NCBI RefSeq assembly: GCF_000153805.1
Contig: NZ_DS022298.1
Location: 670,581-734,580 of the forward strand
Direction: 5' to 3'
Source of the DNA: Synechococcus sp. BL107
GTDB taxonomy: Bacteria > Cyanobacteriota > Cyanobacteriia > PCC-6307 > Cyanobiaceae
DNA length: 64,000 nt
Part shown: one piece after another, positions 54,313 through 64,000 of the stretch
Position numbering within the stretch: the first letter of the stretch is position 1
Layout: each line of letters opens with the position of its first letter
Position numbers and translations under genes: made by a program
Notes under the pieces: generated by a model
What the model saw: the letters and a program-made list of their open reading frames with translations, nothing else
Database searches by the model: none
What the model was told of the DNA's origin: nothing

Positions 54313-55440
54313 TCAGACCTCAACGCGGGGCAGCCGATGCTTGAACCCGCAGAGAATTTCCCAAGGGATCGACTGGCAGCGGTCACTCCAGTTCTGCGGG
54401 GAGATTTCAACGTTTTGATCGCGTCCCAGAAGAGTCACGATGCTGCCGGGATGAAGCTCGGGTGCGTCGGTTGCATCGATCAAGAGCTGATCCATGGTGA
54501 TCGCGCCCACTTGGGGGAGCCGTTTGTCGCGATGGAGCACCTGAATCTGCCCACTGAGGGATCGCAAAACACCGTCGGCATAGCCGATGGCGACGACAGC
54601 AAGGCGTCTGGAATTGGGGCTGATGTACTGATGGCCGTAGCTCACGCCAGTGCCGGCTTTGATCTCGCGGATCAGCGTCACCTTGGCGCGGACCGCTAGG
54701 GCGGATCGCAACGGCACGATGTCGCTCAAATGGTCCGCGGGTGCATGGCCGTACAGGGCAAGTCCCACCCTCACTAGGTCGTAATGCAAGTTCGGTTCCA
54801 ATAAGGTCCCGGCCGAGTTGGCGAGATGACGGCACAGCCCAGTGCCCTGTTGGGGGAGGGTCTCGATCACGGACTGGAAGCGTTGCCGCTGCTGTTGCGT
54901 CACGGTGATATTGCGATCATCGGCGCAGGCCAGATGGCTGTAAATCCCCTTCAGATCTAAGTTTTTGAGGTGTTGGATGGCTTGAGTTGTTTCTGCACCA
55001 TCGTCGAGTGCGCACCCCAGCCTGCTCATGCCCGTGTCGATTTTGAGCTGAACCTGGAAGCGTCGGCCGCTGTCTTCCGCCAGGGCATGGCAAAGCTTGG
55101 CGTCAGCAAGGCTGCTGAGGGTTGGCATGAGCTGCCACTCCAGGCAGGTCCGCAAGTCTTCGGGGTCGCAGAGATTGCTTAGGAGAAGGATTGGGGCTTT
55201 GAGGCCGGCCTGTCTGAGCTCTAATCCTTCCTGAAGTGTGGCCACGCCAAGACTGGCGGCCCCACCATCCAGCGCTGCGTTGGCCACGGTGACAGCCCCA
55301 TGGCCGTAGCCATCGGCCTTCACCACGGCCATGAGCTCAGTCCCCGGGGTCAAGTGCTGGCATAAGGCGCCCGCATTGGCCTTAATCGCTGCCGGTGATA
55401 CCTCCACCCAGGCTCGCTGGCGTGGATTTTGATCCGACAT
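54313..55440 (-). CDS. alr: Alanine racemase
   Basis: PLP enzyme converting L- to D-alanine for peptidoglycan. The 375 residues carry the PLP lysine in MAVVKADGYGHGAV, the catalytic tyrosine in GVSYGHQYISP and the phosphate-binding segment of the TIM barrel, with a C-terminal beta domain ending GFKHRLPRVEV. It has normal length and the start MSDQNPRQRAWVEVSP. It lies 38 bp from tRNA-Ser and is divergent from the HNH endonuclease gene. Confidence 0.95.
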   Translation of the reverse strand: MSDQNPRQRAWVEVSPAAIKANAGALCQHLTPGTELMAVVKADGYGHGAVTVANAALDGGAASLGVATLQEGLELRQAGLKAPILLLSNLCDPEDLRTCLEWQLMPTLSSLADAKLCHALAEDSGRRFQVQLKIDTGMSRLGCALDDGAETTQAIQHLKNLDLKGIYSHLACADDRNITVTQQQRQRFQSVIETLPQQGTGLCRHLANSAGTLLEPNLHYDLVRVGLALYGHAPADHLSDIVPLRSALAVRAKVTLIREIKAGTGVSYGHQYISPNSRRLAVVAIGYADGVLRSLSGQIQVLHRDKRLPQVGAITMDQLLIDATDAPELHPGSIVTLLGRDQNVEISPQNWSDRCQSIPWEILCGFKHRLPRVEV

Positions 55441-55512
55441 GACAACTGTGCTCGGGGCTACCGAGACAAACGTGGTGTGCCCAATAGCATGACGTTTATT
55501 CAGGGAGCTGGC

Positions 55513-56013
55513 ATGGGCCAGGTTCTCGTTCTCAATGCGTCCTACGAGCCTCTAAACATCACGACCTGGCGAAGAGCCATGGTGATGATGCTGAAGGGAA
55601 AAGCGGAAAGTCTCGAACAGGATGAAAGTCGCGAAATTCGCAGGGGTACCCATCTCCCCACGGTGATTCGCTTGCGTCAATACGTGCGTGTTCCTTTCCG
55701 ACAGGTGCCGCTCACCCGTCGCAATGTGTTTTACCGGGATAATCACTGTTGTCAGTACTGCGGCTGTTCAGGTGAGCCGCTGTCGATCGACCATGTCATT
55801 CCACGGAGTCGTGGGGGTCCCGACGATTGGGACAACATCACAACGGCATGTCTTAGTTGCAACGTCCGTAAGGGGAATCGCACGCCTGGGGAAGCCGAGA
55901 TGCCCTTGAAGCGTGTGCCCCGTCGTCCATTGAGCAGCCTGAGTTTTGAAGCGACACGCCAAATTCATGCCGGACATCACGGCGAGTGGGCCAAATATGT
56001 CATTGGGGCTTAG
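55513..56013 (+). CDS. HNH endonuclease family protein
   Basis: A 166-residue protein with a C-terminal HNH domain: zinc pairs CQYC and CLSC flank the catalytic histidine in SIDHVIPRSRGGPDDWDN, followed by NITTACLSCNVRKG. The N-terminal part (MGQVLVLNASYEPLNITTWR) is the typical conserved lead of this chromosomal HNH family, which is present in almost all cyanobacteria and whose role is unclear; it is not a mobile element. ATG 55513 is preferred over 55489. It ends 5 bp before the convergent prfA stop. Confidence 0.88.
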   Translation: MGQVLVLNASYEPLNITTWRRAMVMMLKGKAESLEQDESREIRRGTHLPTVIRLRQYVRVPFRQVPLTRRNVFYRDNHCCQYCGCSGEPLSIDHVIPRSRGGPDDWDNITTACLSCNVRKGNRTPGEAEMPLKRVPRRPLSSLSFEATRQIHAGHHGEWAKYVIGA

Positions 56014-56018
56014 TTCGC

Positions 56019-57116
56019 TCAGTCGTCGGTTTCTTCGCTGAGTGCTTCCAGTTTTTGGCGTTGCTCTTCGGCAATGCAGGCTCCTATGAGATCCTCCAGT
56101 TGCCCTTGAAGAACTGGTTCAAGCGAGAAATTACGCCCCAGGCGGTGATCGGTTGTTCGGTTGTCTTTGTAGTTGTAGGTGCGGATTTTTTCAGAGCGAT
56201 CGCCGCTGCCCACCTGGGATCGCCGGTCACTACTTTCGCGTTCAGCCGCCGCCGCCAGCTCCCGTTCGAGCAACTTGGCCCGAAGAATTTCCAACGCACG
56301 CTCTCTGTTCTGTAGTTGAGAGCGCTGCTGCGTACAGAACACGCGAATGCCTGTGGGCTTATGCAAGAGATCTACCGCCGTTTCGACTTTGTTGACGTTC
56401 TGACCACCGGCTCCGCCGGAACGGGCAGTACTGATCTCAAGATCTTTGGGGTCTAATTGCACTTCAACGGCATCGGCTTCTGGCATCACGGCCACCGTTG
56501 CGGTGGACGTGTGAACTCGTCCTTGGGATTCCGTTGCCGGAACGCGCTGCACACGATGAACCCCCGCTTCGAATTTCAGTTGACTGAAGACACTGGCTCC
56601 TTTTACAGACACGATTAGTTCTCGATAACCGCCGAGATCAGCTTCAGTACAGCTCAGCTGTTGCACTGACCAACCAAGTTTCTGGCCATAGCGTTCATAC
56701 ATGCGGGCTAGATCTCCGGCCCAAATACAGGCTTCATCGCCCCCCGCGCCGGCACGAATTTCCAACATCACACTGCGATCGTCGCGCGGATCACGGGGAA
56801 GCAAAGCCAGGGTGAGCCGTTGCAGCAAGGCGGCGTGTTGAGCCTCTAGCTCGCAAAGCTCGTTTTGAGCGAGTTCTTGCATCGCGGCGTCGCTTCGACT
56901 TTCCCGTAGAAGCTCCCGGGCATCGACCTGCTCCTGTTCTAATTTTTGGAGCGCTTCAAAATCGAGCACGAGCGGCTCCAGCCTCGATCGCTCTCGAGCA
57001 ATCGTTTCAAGTCGCTTGGGATCATTGGCGACATCAGGATCAGCCAGCTGCCGCTCGAGGCTCCGGAAGCTGGCTGTAGCCGTTTGTAATCGGCTCGTCA
57101 GGGTAGAGGCATCCAT
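56019..57116 (-). CDS. prfA: Peptide chain release factor 1
   Basis: RF1, 365 residues, reads UAA and UAG. The GGQ loop is present ([16 protein letters not shown]), and the codon-recognition PxT-region is seen in [14 protein letters not shown]. Domain 1 coiled coil and C-terminal helix are intact. It follows rpmE by 15 bp at the end of the ribosomal-protein cluster, so it is probably co-transcribed. Start [15 protein letters not shown]. Confidence 0.96.
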   Translation of the reverse strand: MDASTLTSRLQTATASFRSLERQLADPDVANDPKRLETIARERSRLEPLVLDFEALQKLEQEQVDARELLRESRSDAAMQELAQNELCELEAQHAALLQRLTLALLPRDPRDDRSVMLEIRAGAGGDEACIWAGDLARMYERYGQKLGWSVQQLSCTEADLGGYRELIVSVKGASVFSQLKFEAGVHRVQRVPATESQGRVHTSTATVAVMPEADAVEVQLDPKDLEISTARSGGAGGQNVNKVETAVDLLHKPTGIRVFCTQQRSQLQNRERALEILRAKLLERELAAAAERESSDRRSQVGSGDRSEKIRTYNYKDNRTTDHRLGRNFSLEPVLQGQLEDLIGACIAEEQRQKLEALSEETDD

Positions 57117-57131
57117 GGCCCCGCCTCAGAT

Positions 57132-57371
57132 TCAGGATTGGGCGTCGTCGTCTTTTTGCTTGGTGCTGCCCATGCCGTACTTCTTCATGAAGCGATCCAC
57201 ACGACCTTCGGTATCAAGGATTTTTTGGGTCCCGGTGAAGAAGGGGTGGTTGCCGCTCCAGACGTCAACATGAATTTCTGGCTGGGTGGCACCGGTGGTC
57301 ATGACCACTTCGCCGTTGCAGATCACCTTGGCATCGGGATACCAGGTGGGATGAATGTCGGACTTAGGCAT
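57132..57371 (-). CDS. rpmE: 50S ribosomal protein L31
   Basis: L31, 79 residues, of the type without zinc cysteine pairs (only one cysteine, in VICNGEV). Conserved pieces are MPKSDIHPTWYPDAKVICNG, VDVWSGNHPFFTGTQKILDT and RVDRFMKKYGM. Short 15-bp gaps on both sides place it between rpsI and prfA in the same transcript. Confidence 0.95.
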   Translation of the reverse strand: MPKSDIHPTWYPDAKVICNGEVVMTTGATQPEIHVDVWSGNHPFFTGTQKILDTEGRVDRFMKKYGMGSTKQKDDDAQS

Positions 57372-57386
57372 GGGAAAGGAAAAAAA

Positions 57387-57788
57387 TCAGCGCTTGGAGA
57401 ACTGAGGAGCTTTACGGGCTTTCTTCAGACCGTACTTACGGCGTTCCTTAGCGCGAGGGTCGCGGCTCAGGTGGCCTTCGGTTTTGAGGGGTTTGCGGTT
57501 GTCTGCGGATAATTCACACAGGGCCCGAGCGGCACCTTGCTTAATGGCACCGGATTGACCGGTTAAACCGCCACCGTGAACGTTCACAAGAACGTCGTAC
57601 TCGGTGCTGAGTCCCAATGTTTCGAGGGGAGCTTTAACAGCAGCGATGTAAGCCGGGTTGTAGTTGAGGTAGTTATCTCCCGGACGACCATTGATGGTGA
57701 TCGTGCCGTTGCCTGGAACGAGACGTACGCGAGCAACTGAGGTCTTACGACGACCAGTGCCCCAGTAGACGACGGAATTGCTGCTCAT
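57387..57788 (-). CDS. rpsI: 30S ribosomal protein S9
   Basis: S9, 133 residues. It contains the [19 protein letters not shown] start region and ends with the [12 protein letters not shown] tail that contacts P-site tRNA. It overlaps the preceding rplM by 4 bp (ATGA), the usual coupled L13-S9 pair. Confidence 0.97.
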   Translation of the reverse strand: MSSNSVVYWGTGRRKTSVARVRLVPGNGTITINGRPGDNYLNYNPAYIAAVKAPLETLGLSTEYDVLVNVHGGGLTGQSGAIKQGAARALCELSADNRKPLKTEGHLSRDPRAKERRKYGLKKARKAPQFSKR

Positions 57789-58237
57789 TTTGCGGTAGCT
57801 GAGGGGTTGAGCTGAAGGGGCTGGGGCTTTTGAGCCGAATGGGGATGCTCGGTGCCCTTGTAGACCTTGAGCTTGCGGAACATCTGGCGGCCCAAGGCGT
57901 TGTGGGGAAGCATGCCCTTGATGGCTTTTTCCACAATCCTTTCAGGGATGCGCTCCTGAAGGGATTCAAAGGTTTCAACCTTCATTCCACCAGGACGACC
58001 TGAATGGCGGCGGTAAAGCTTCTGCTGTGGTTTTTTCCCGCTGACTTGAATTTTTTCAGCGTTCACCACCACCACGAAATCTCCTGTGTCGAGATGAGGC
58101 GTGAAACTGGGGTTGTTTTTGCCGCGAAGAATTGAGGCGACCTCGGTTGCAAGGCGGCCAAGGGTCTGATTCTCAGCGTCCACCACATACCACTGGCGGT
58201 CGATCGAATCGATTGGAGGAAGGGAGGTCTTGTTCAT
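57785..58237 (-). CDS. rplM: 50S ribosomal protein L13
   Basis: L13, 150 residues, an early-assembly 50S protein. It begins [20 protein letters not shown], so ATG 58237 is the right start although the frame is open to 58306. The conserved core [20 protein letters not shown] and [17 protein letters not shown] is present. Coupled to rpsI. Upstream toward truA lies a hairpin. Confidence 0.97.
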   Translation of the reverse strand: MNKTSLPPIDSIDRQWYVVDAENQTLGRLATEVASILRGKNNPSFTPHLDTGDFVVVVNAEKIQVSGKKPQQKLYRRHSGRPGGMKVETFESLQERIPERIVEKAIKGMLPHNALGRQMFRKLKVYKGTEHPHSAQKPQPLQLNPSATAK

Positions 58238-58353
58238 CTCGCCGGCAGGCCGGTTCGGTGGTGCCCCGTCGTAGACGGCGGAGCTGTACAGGATGGTTTG
58301 GTCCATGACTGGACCAAACCGTGGATCAAAGATCGAGCTTACTCCCCAACAAA

Positions 58354-58371
58354 CCCGCTCCTAGGAGCGGG
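58354..58371 (-). terminator. Perfect hairpin between truA and rplM
   Basis: CCCGCTC-CTAG-GAGCGGG forms a perfect 7-bp stem 31 bases after the truA stop on the minus strand, followed by TTTGTTGG. It may be a weak terminator or processing site within the ribosomal cluster, ahead of the rplM-rpsI-rpmE-prfA group. Confidence 0.6.
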
Positions 58372-58401
58372 AATGGTCGTCAGAGTTCTTGTTGCTCGTC
58401 C

Positions 58402-59283
58402 TTACTTAGCAAAACAAGGAGGATCCGGGGGTGGATCCTTCGTCGCCAGAGAAAACCACGGTTGGCAATCGTACCAGCCAGCTTCGCTAAAAATAGTCTC
58501 GGCATACCCTGCCCTTAATAGGCAAAGTCCCCTGGCAGGCGCGGCTTCCTTCACTTGGTCTCGACGCCGGTCCCTCCAGCGTTGCTCAAAGGCCTCCACG
58601 CTGAGGCGATGCTCGCCGACGGCAACGAGCTGGGCCATTAACAGCCGCACCATTCCATACAGAAATCCACTGGCTTGGATTTCCACGCGGATGAGGTCAC
58701 CTTCGCGTTCCACCAGAACGTCCTGGATGGTTGTGCGTGAGTGGAGGCGTCGGCTTCCGGCGCGCATAAACGCGGCAAAATCGTGGAGGCCGATCATCCC
58801 CTCAAGGGCAACTCGCATGTTTTCTTCGTTGAGGCGATGGTGGTATCGGTGCCAAGTCCATGGGGTCAGGAACAAATTGGGTCGCCGACCGTTGTGAATG
58901 ATGTATCGGTAACGCCGGTACACAGCGGAATAACAGGCATGCCAATCCTGTGGTCGCTCAACCGATTCACGCACCCGGATCGAAGCGGGTAGTCGGCCGT
59001 TTAGAGCAGGGGCCCACTTTGCAGCTGGAATGGGACCCGAACAGTCGAAATGCACCACTTGGGCTGCAGCATGAACACCCGCATCTGTCCGTCCAGCAGC
59101 AAAGCTCTGGATCGGTCTTAGGGGATCGAGTTGAGCAATCGCTGTTTCCAGAACGGCTTGCACACTCCTGGCGTTGTTTTGTCGTTGCCACCCACAAAAA
59201 TCTGAACCCTCGTACTGCAGGCTGAGGGCAATCCTTCGGAGGATTGGCAGCTCAGGGGATGCAGACGAGGGTTCAGCGGTCAA
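58402..59283 (-). CDS. truA: tRNA pseudouridine synthase A
   Basis: Makes pseudouridine at positions 38-40 of tRNA anticodon stems. The 293 residues carry the catalytic aspartate in [18 protein letters not shown] and the start region [17 protein letters not shown]. The likely start is TTG at 59281-59283, 26 bp after rplQ; the protein would begin [13 protein letters not shown]. It has full family length and belongs to the alpha-operon end of the ribosomal cluster. Confidence 0.94.
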   Translation of the reverse strand: MTAEPSSASPELPILRRIALSLQYEGSDFCGWQRQNNARSVQAVLETAIAQLDPLRPIQSFAAGRTDAGVHAAAQVVHFDCSGPIPAAKWAPALNGRLPASIRVRESVERPQDWHACYSAVYRRYRYIIHNGRRPNLFLTPWTWHRYHHRLNEENMRVALEGMIGLHDFAAFMRAGSRRLHSRTTIQDVLVEREGDLIRVEIQASGFLYGMVRLLMAQLVAVGEHRLSVEAFEQRWRDRRRDQVKEAAPARGLCLLRAGYAETIFSEAGWYDCQPWFSLATKDPPPDPPCFAK

Positions 59284-59309
59284 AAGTCAGACCCTGACAG
59301 GGGTCAGGG

Positions 59310-59660
59310 CTATACCAATTCGATGATGGCCATCTCGGCATTGTCACCACGGCGGGGGACCGTCCGCGTAATGCGGGTGTAGCCACCTTTGCGCTCGCCG
59401 TAACGGGTTGGAGCTTTGTCGAACAGGGCGTGAACCAGCTGCTTGTCGTAGATGTAGCCGATGGCACGACGTCGGGACGCCAAGCTGCCGTCCTTGGCCA
59501 AGGTGATCATCCTTTCAGCTTCGTCGCGGAGAGCTTTGGCACGTGCCTTGGTGGTGGTGACCCGACCTTCCCGGATGAGTTGGGTGGTCAGGGCACGCAG
59601 CATTGCCTTGCGTTGGTCAGCAGGACGACCCAGCTGGGGTACTCGGCATTGGTGTCTCAT
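59310..59660 (-). CDS. rplQ: 50S ribosomal protein L17
   Basis: L17, 116 residues, at the peptide exit region. The core [20 protein letters not shown] and [20 protein letters not shown] is standard. A perfect CCCTGAC/GTCAGGG stem (59292-59309) directly follows its stop and may affect readthrough into truA. It is 45 bp after rpoA. Confidence 0.97.
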   Translation of the reverse strand: MRHQCRVPQLGRPADQRKAMLRALTTQLIREGRVTTTKARAKALRDEAERMITLAKDGSLASRRRAIGYIYDKQLVHALFDKAPTRYGERKGGYTRITRTVPRRGDNAEMAIIELV

Positions 59661-59705
59661 GGTTCTGTCTGAGTCGAATTAATAGGGAAGAGCAGGCGGC
59701 TCAAA

Positions 59706-60644
59706 TTAGGCCGAGGTGCGGCTTTGGGGGATAGAGATGCCGATGCGCTCGAGTGCTTCGATCACTTCGTCGGCGGATTTAGAACCGAAGTTCTTGATCT
59801 CGAGGAGATCCTCATAGCTGAAGCCCATGAGGTCAGACACGGAGTTGACCTGCGCGCGCTTGAGGCAGTTGTACGCCCGAACCGAGAGGTTCAATTCCTC
59901 GAGGGGAATTTGTGCTTCAGCTGAAGGTTCTGGCTCGACACCCACTTCTTCCACAAGGGTGACGGTCGCTAGAGGTTGGAAGAGCTCTAGTAGTTGATTG
60001 GCTGTTTGAGCAAGGGCATCGTCCGGAGTGATGGAGCCATCGGTGCAGATCTCAATCCGTAGGCGCTCGCGGGCTGAACCACCTTCTGCAACAGCTGTTT
60101 CATCAATATTGAAATTGACTCGTTTCACCGGCATAAACACCGCATCGATCTGCAGAAGATCAATGGCACTGGTGTCTTCGTTGTGTCGGTCGACCGGGCG
60201 ATAGCCGATTCCACGCTCGACGTGAACTTCCAGTTCCAGGCTGTGTCCGTCTGCGACGGTGGCGATGGTGCGATTGCCATCGATGACCTGGACTTGAGAA
60301 GAAAACTGAAGATCGCTGGCTTTAACTTCAGCGGGACCAGCCACCACCAGACGTCCAATCTCGAGTTCTGCTGAACGGCTGTTCACCGACAGCTCTTTGC
60401 AGTTCAGCAAAATATCGAGGACGTCTTCACGAACACCAGGGACCGTGGCGTATTCGTGATTGACTCCGGCGATGCGAATCGCGGTCACGGCGCTGCCTTC
60501 AAGGCCGCCCATCAGGACACGGCGCAAGGCATTGCCCAAGGTTGTGGCTTGGCCACGCTCGAGGGGACCGATCAGGAAGACGCCGGTTTGGGCGCGATCC
60601 TCGGCGATTTGATGCTCGATGCGATCGATCTGGTACTGCAGCAC
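59706..60644 (-). CDS. rpoA: DNA-directed RNA polymerase subunit alpha
   Basis: RNA polymerase alpha, 312 residues. The N-terminal assembly domain has [20 protein letters not shown] and [18 protein letters not shown]; a linker follows, then the C-terminal DNA-binding domain [20 protein letters not shown] with [17 protein letters not shown]. The start is GTG at 60642-60644. It stands between rpsK and rplQ, as in other bacteria. Confidence 0.97.
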   Translation of the reverse strand: MLQYQIDRIEHQIAEDRAQTGVFLIGPLERGQATTLGNALRRVLMGGLEGSAVTAIRIAGVNHEYATVPGVREDVLDILLNCKELSVNSRSAELEIGRLVVAGPAEVKASDLQFSSQVQVIDGNRTIATVADGHSLELEVHVERGIGYRPVDRHNEDTSAIDLLQIDAVFMPVKRVNFNIDETAVAEGGSARERLRIEICTDGSITPDDALAQTANQLLELFQPLATVTLVEEVGVEPEPSAEAQIPLEELNLSVRAYNCLKRAQVNSVSDLMGFSYEDLLEIKNFGSKSADEVIEALERIGISIPQSRTSA

Positions 60645-60689
60645 GGTCTGAAGCGAGGTAGGGAAAGGAACCGGAAAGGCGAAATGGGT

Positions 60690-61082
60690 TCAGACGCGGC
60701 GGCGCTTAGGCCGGCGGCAACCGTTATGAGGTAGAGGCGTGACGTCTCTAATCAACGTGATCTCAAGGCCGGCGACCTGAAGGGCACGGATGGCAGTTTC
60801 ACGGCCAGATCCTGGTCCGCGAACCAGGACTTCAATCTGACGCATGCCCTGTTCAAGGGCACGGCGGGCAGCAGCTTCAGCAGCTGTTTGTGCAGCAAAG
60901 GGAGTGCCCTTGCGAGCGCCCTTAAAACCACTTGCACCGGCTGACGACCAAGCGATGACCTCTCCGGCAGTGTCGCTGATCGAGACAATCGTGTTGTTGA
61001 AGGTGCTTTGGATGTGCGCAACGCCATTGGGGACGTTGCGTTTGGCCTTCTTAGGACCTGATTTTTTTGCAGTTTTGGCCAT
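60690..61082 (-). CDS. rpsK: 30S ribosomal protein S11
   Basis: S11, 130 residues, part of the 30S platform. Conserved stretches are [39 protein letters not shown] and [15 protein letters not shown] at the C-terminus. It has normal length and lies 36 bp after rpsM. Confidence 0.97.
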   Translation of the reverse strand: MAKTAKKSGPKKAKRNVPNGVAHIQSTFNNTIVSISDTAGEVIAWSSAGASGFKGARKGTPFAAQTAAEAAARRALEQGMRQIEVLVRGPGSGRETAIRALQVAGLEITLIRDVTPLPHNGCRRPKRRRV

Positions 61083-61118
61083 GGGCCGTTAGGAGACTAG
61101 GTAAAGGACGGAGGTGGA

Positions 61119-61484
61119 TTACTTCTTCTTGCCAGCCACAGTCTTGCGAGCACCGCGGCGTGTACGGGCATTCGTGCGGGTGCGCTGACCGCGAACCGGG
61201 AGGCTCATCCGATGACGACGGCCTCGCACACAGCCGATGTCCTGTAGTCGCTTCAGGGCCATGCCCTCTTGACGACGCAAATCACCTTCGATGGTGAAAG
61301 CCTCGGTGGCACCACGGAGCTTCTGGACGTCGCCATCCTCAAGATCCTTGACCCTGATGTCGGGATTCACCCCCGCTTTGGCCAGGATGGCTTTGGCCCT
61401 TGTGAGGCCAATTCCATAGATATATGTGAGGGACACTTCAACCCGTTTGTCGCGGGGAATGTCAACGCCGGCGATCCGTGCCAA
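61119..61484 (-). CDS. rpsM: 30S ribosomal protein S13
   Basis: S13, 121 residues, in the 30S head at the subunit bridge. It begins [19 protein letters not shown]; the start codon is TTG at 61482-61484. The helix-two-turn-helix with [20 protein letters not shown] and the basic tail are intact. It starts about 106 bp after rpmJ; a hairpin lies between. Confidence 0.96.
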   Translation of the reverse strand: MARIAGVDIPRDKRVEVSLTYIYGIGLTRAKAILAKAGVNPDIRVKDLEDGDVQKLRGATEAFTIEGDLRRQEGMALKRLQDIGCVRGRRHRMSLPVRGQRTRTNARTRRGARKTVAGKKK

Positions 61485-61510
61485 GGAGGTTCAATCGAAA
61501 GGGACAAAAG

Positions 61511-61530
61511 GCCTCCGGTGTATCGGAGGC
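61511..61530 (-). terminator. Hairpin between rpmJ and rpsM
   Basis: A perfect 7-bp stem GCCTCCG/CGGAGGC with a six-base loop, followed on the minus strand by CTTTTG. It is terminator-like but lies inside the ribosomal cluster, 26 bases before the rpsM start, so partial attenuation is more likely than full termination. Confidence 0.6.
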
Positions 61531-61590
61531 ATTGGACGGCAACTGAGCAAACACGGTGGATCGATCAGTTGTTGAGAAGAACGTTGGGAA

Positions 61591-61704
61591 TTAGCCCTGA
61601 CGTTGCTTGTGCTTGGGGTTGGTGCAAATGACCATGACCCGACCGTGGCGACGGATCACCCGGCACTTGTCGCACATTTTTTTAACAGAAGCGCGCACCT
61701 TCAT
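61591..61704 (-). CDS. rpmJ: 50S ribosomal protein L36
   Basis: L36, 37 residues, translated by hand from the minus strand as [20 protein letters not shown] followed by [17 protein letters not shown]. The zinc ligands CDKC, C and H are present, so it is the zinc-binding form. It lies between adk and rpsM, as is usual in cyanobacteria. Confidence 0.96.
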   Translation of the reverse strand: MKVRASVKKMCDKCRVIRRHGRVMVICTNPKHKQRQG

Positions 61705-61750
61705 TAGGCGTGGCTCTCCCAATTTCCAAACGACAAACTTACCATGCGGG

Positions 61751-62302
61751 TCAACTGAGAACTTTTGAGATTCGCTCAGTGATTTCCTCCACGGAACCCT
61801 CGGCTGGAACGCTGATGAGCAGTCCCTTGTTTTGGTAGTAGTTGATCAAGGGAGCGGTTTTGTCTCGATACACCTCGAGGCGGTTTCGGATCACGTCCTC
61901 ATTGTCATCGGCACGGCCGCGGCTCAGCATGCGCGTGATGAGCACTGCATCGTCTAGCTCGAGTAAAACGACCGCTTCGATTGGTTGCTTGAGCTCACTT
62001 AGCAATGGTTCCAGTGCTTCAGCTTGTGGAACAGTGCGCGGGAAACCATCAAGCAGCCAACCCTCACCAGAGAGGGCTTTCATCTGACTTTCAACGATTG
62101 CCAGCACAAGCTGGTCGCTAACGAGCTCTCCACGATTCATGACGGCTTCGGCTTCTTTGCCAAGCTCTGATCCTGCAGCAACTTCACTTCTCAGCAGATC
62201 TCCTGTGGACAGGTGTTTCATGCCATTGGAGTCGCAAATGCGAGCTGCCTGGGTGCCTTTACCAGCACCAGGTGGACCGAGAAAAAGGAGGCGGTTTTTC
62301 AT
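61751..62302 (-). CDS. adk: Adenylate kinase
   Basis: Converts ATP and AMP to two ADP. The 183 residues have the P-loop [21 protein letters not shown] for AMP binding, [14 protein letters not shown] and a short LID region, so this is the short-type enzyme common in cyanobacteria. ATG 62302 ([14 protein letters not shown]) is preferred over the open codons to 62326. It lies 46 bp after secY. Confidence 0.95.
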   Translation of the reverse strand: MKNRLLFLGPPGAGKGTQAARICDSNGMKHLSTGDLLRSEVAAGSELGKEAEAVMNRGELVSDQLVLAIVESQMKALSGEGWLLDGFPRTVPQAEALEPLLSELKQPIEAVVLLELDDAVLITRMLSRGRADDNEDVIRNRLEVYRDKTAPLINYYQNKGLLISVPAEGSVEEITERISKVLS

Positions 62303-62348
62303 CGAGGGTTTGGGAGGGAATGACAACAGCAGTTGCAGTGGCAGGAGT

Positions 62349-63668
62349 TCACTGACGCACGAGGCCTTCGTAGCGCTGAGAAATCACATAGGTCTGAACC
62401 TGTTTCGCGGTGTCAATGGCAACACCCACAAGGATGAGCAACGACGTTGCACCGAGTCCTTGGAATGTCTGCACATTGGTGGCGCGTTCCACTGCGGCAG
62501 GGATGATCGCTACGGAGCCAAGGAAGAGACCACCGAGCAAGGTCAGCCTGTTTTGTACTCCTGAGAGGTAGTTGGTGGTGGCGCTTCCAGGGCGAACTCC
62601 AGGAATAGCCACACCACCTCGCTTGAGGTTCGTGGCGATGTCTGCCGGGTTCACCGTGAGAGAGGCGTAGAAGTAAGAGAACCCCAAAATCAAAGTGAAA
62701 AAAGCCAGGGCGTAGGGCCAGGGATTCGATGCACTGGGATTAAGCATGCTCGCTGCTCGAATCAGCCATTCACTTTTGGTGAGATTCGCCACCGTGACGG
62801 GCAAGAAAATCAATGCTGAGGCAAAAATGATTGGCATCACCCCACCGGCATTCAACTTGAGGGGTAAGTAGCTCTGACGCGTTGGTAAAGCACCAGCTCC
62901 ACCAACTTGGCGCTTGGCACTCACAATCGGAATACGACGGGCTCCTTCTTGAACAAAGATGATCCCCACAATTGTGGCCAGAAACACCAGAACAAGAACA
63001 ACAATTCCCAAAACGGTGTCTCGGTCTCCCGTTTGAGCGGCCTCGATTGTTGCTCCAAGGGTGCGAGGAAGGGTCGCAACGATGTTCAAGAAGATCACCA
63101 AAGAGGCCCCTTGGCCAATCCCTCGTTCGGTAATGACCTCTGCAATCCACATCACCACCATGGATCCGGTGACAAGGGCTAATGCCGTTTGAACCACGAA
63201 GACAACTTCGCTTAAACCCTCTACGGCGTATTGGCGCAAAATCATGGCAAACACCACGCTTTGGATGAGTCCCCAGCCAAGGGCGACATAGCGGGTGATT
63301 TGTGCAATTTTGCGCCGTCCTGCTTCGCCTTCGTTTTTTTGAAGGTCTTCCAACTGCGGCAACGCTGCAGTTAGCAGTTGAAGAATGATTGATGCATTAA
63401 TGAAAGGGAGAATTCCCAGAGCGAAAATTCCCAGCGTGGAGATTCCTCCACCCGTAAAAATGTCGAGGAAGCCAATCAGTTGTCCGCCTTGATCGATGAA
63501 CTGTTTGAAGGCTTCTCGATCAATCCCTGGCATTGGGATGTAGATGCCAAGACGGACCAGTAGCAGCAGACCGAGGGTGGTCAGCACCCGACTGCGCAAC
63601 CCTGGATTTGTGACCAGCTGGCTGATCACTTCGGCGGCATTGGGGTTACGTCCCCGACTGACAAGCAT
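62349..63668 (-). CDS. secY: Preprotein translocase subunit SecY
   Basis: The pore subunit of the Sec translocon, 439 residues with ten predicted membrane helices. Motifs include RLGIYIPMPGIDREAFKQF, FALGILPFINASIILQLLTA (plug and pore regions) and QVGGAGALPTRQSYLPLKLN. It is expected in both plasma and thylakoid membranes of cyanobacteria. The gene follows rplO in the spc operon order. Confidence 0.97.
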   Translation of the reverse strand: MLVSRGRNPNAAEVISQLVTNPGLRSRVLTTLGLLLLVRLGIYIPMPGIDREAFKQFIDQGGQLIGFLDIFTGGGISTLGIFALGILPFINASIILQLLTAALPQLEDLQKNEGEAGRRKIAQITRYVALGWGLIQSVVFAMILRQYAVEGLSEVVFVVQTALALVTGSMVVMWIAEVITERGIGQGASLVIFLNIVATLPRTLGATIEAAQTGDRDTVLGIVVLVLVFLATIVGIIFVQEGARRIPIVSAKRQVGGAGALPTRQSYLPLKLNAGGVMPIIFASALIFLPVTVANLTKSEWLIRAASMLNPSASNPWPYALAFFTLILGFSYFYASLTVNPADIATNLKRGGVAIPGVRPGSATTNYLSGVQNRLTLLGGLFLGSVAIIPAAVERATNVQTFQGLGATSLLILVGVAIDTAKQVQTYVISQRYEGLVRQ

Positions 63669-63774
63669 GTCCGGAAGAGAAAAAGGTTGGGCTGATGCAG
63701 CGAAGCCGCCCGTGGACCAAAGTCCAGCGGACGGCTCAGACCCTAAGGCTGAAAAGGCATTGAAGCCTGATCAG

Positions 63775-64000
63775 TCAGTCAAGGGTTTCGCAGGTACCGC
63801 CGGCCGCTTCGATCTTTGTGCGGGCGGAAGCTGTGAACGCCGAGGCTTGCACCGTCAGGTTCTTGACAGTGAGTTCACCGTTACCGAGCATCTTGAGGGG
63901 ATGCTTGGGGCTCGTCACGATGCCGTCTTTGACGAGGGAGTCCAGATTCACGGTGGATCCGTCCTTGAGATCTTTCAAGGCAGACACGTTCAACACCGTG
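63775..64000 (-). CDS. rplO: 50S ribosomal protein L15 (C-terminal part; 5' end beyond window)
   Basis: The last 74 codons of L15, open to the window edge. Recognisable are [39 protein letters not shown] and [18 protein letters not shown]. The start lies outside the window; GTG codons inside the frame are internal. It precedes secY by about 106 bp, matching the spc operon. Confidence 0.95.
   Translation of the reverse strand, partial: TVLNVSALKDLKDGSTVNLDSLVKDGIVTSPKHPLKMLGNGELTVKNLTVQASAFTASARTKIEAAGGTCETLD

Noticed and set aside
55513..56013. HNH gene as a homing endonuclease or mobile element
   Set aside because: It belongs to a chromosomal HNH family found in nearly all cyanobacteria, with no intron, intein or repeat signs around it.
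1..64000. CRISPR arrays, rRNA genes, insertion sequences or prophage
   Set aside because: No regularly spaced repeats, rRNA-like sequence, transposase or phage structural gene was seen on either strand.

Overview
The window is chromosomal DNA of a marine cyanobacterium, most likely a coastal marine Synechococcus (subcluster 5.1). The evidence is the psaA/psaB and psaI/psaL photosystem I genes, a ferredoxin-type glutamate synthase, an RNase E ending in the cyanobacterial nonapeptide RRRRRRSSA, a plastoquinone/tocopherol-type methyltransferase, LL-diaminopimelate aminotransferase, SLH-domain porins, and very compact gene packing at about 55% GC. A flavodoxin, a ferritin and a FutA-type iron-binding protein close together recall coastal strains such as CC9311. 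The strain call is inference.

Layout. (1) 0-18 kb is core housekeeping: a CPBP protease fragment, clpS, dapL, a radical SAM/DUF2344 protein, rne-rnhB, a DUF1997 protein, pheA, the MPBQ/MSBQ methyltransferase, and the str operon (rpsL-rpsG-fusA-tuf-rpsJ, minus strand). An IscA-like protein and a phosphodiester glycosidase follow. (2) 18-24 kb holds glsF/gltB, a YciI-like protein, lipA and tRNA-Pro(CGG). (3) 24-38.3 kb is an accessory, partly AT-rich island. It carries two SLH porins sharing a perfectly identical 283-bp block, a B12-riboswitch-controlled HupE/UreJ protein, two cysteine-containing Crp/Fnr regulators, and flavodoxin. It also has a thioredoxin-reductase-like flavoprotein without a recognisable NADPH site, coupled to an alpha/beta hydrolase, plus a histidine phosphatase, ferritin with a Fur-box-like palindrome, FutA, a PKHD-type Fe(II) dioxygenase and several small unknown proteins. 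(4) 38.3-51.5 kb holds a CbiG-CobJ fusion with no canonical start codon, a low-complexity exported protein, psaAB behind a structured leader, an RND pump, psaL-psaI and a HEAT-repeat protein. (5) 51.5-56 kb holds a glycosyltransferase, an NlpC/P60 protein, a serine hydrolase, tRNA-Ser(GCT), alr and an HNH endonuclease. (6) 56-64 kb is the distal part of the S10-spc-alpha ribosomal cluster on the minus strand: rplO(partial)-secY-adk-rpmJ-rpsM-rpsK-rpoA-rplQ-truA-rplM-rpsI-rpmE-prfA.

How it works together. The core parts supply translation, RNA turnover, nitrogen assimilation and photosystem I, the cell's largest iron sink. The island looks like an iron and thiol-redox kit: uptake (porins, FutA), sparing (flavodoxin replacing ferredoxin), storage (ferritin) and local regulators. 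No CRISPR array, insertion sequence, integrase or rRNA was seen. The most novel candidate is the hydrolase/flavoprotein pair next to flavodoxin; the strongest purely sequence-level oddity is the identical block shared by two otherwise diverged porin genes.
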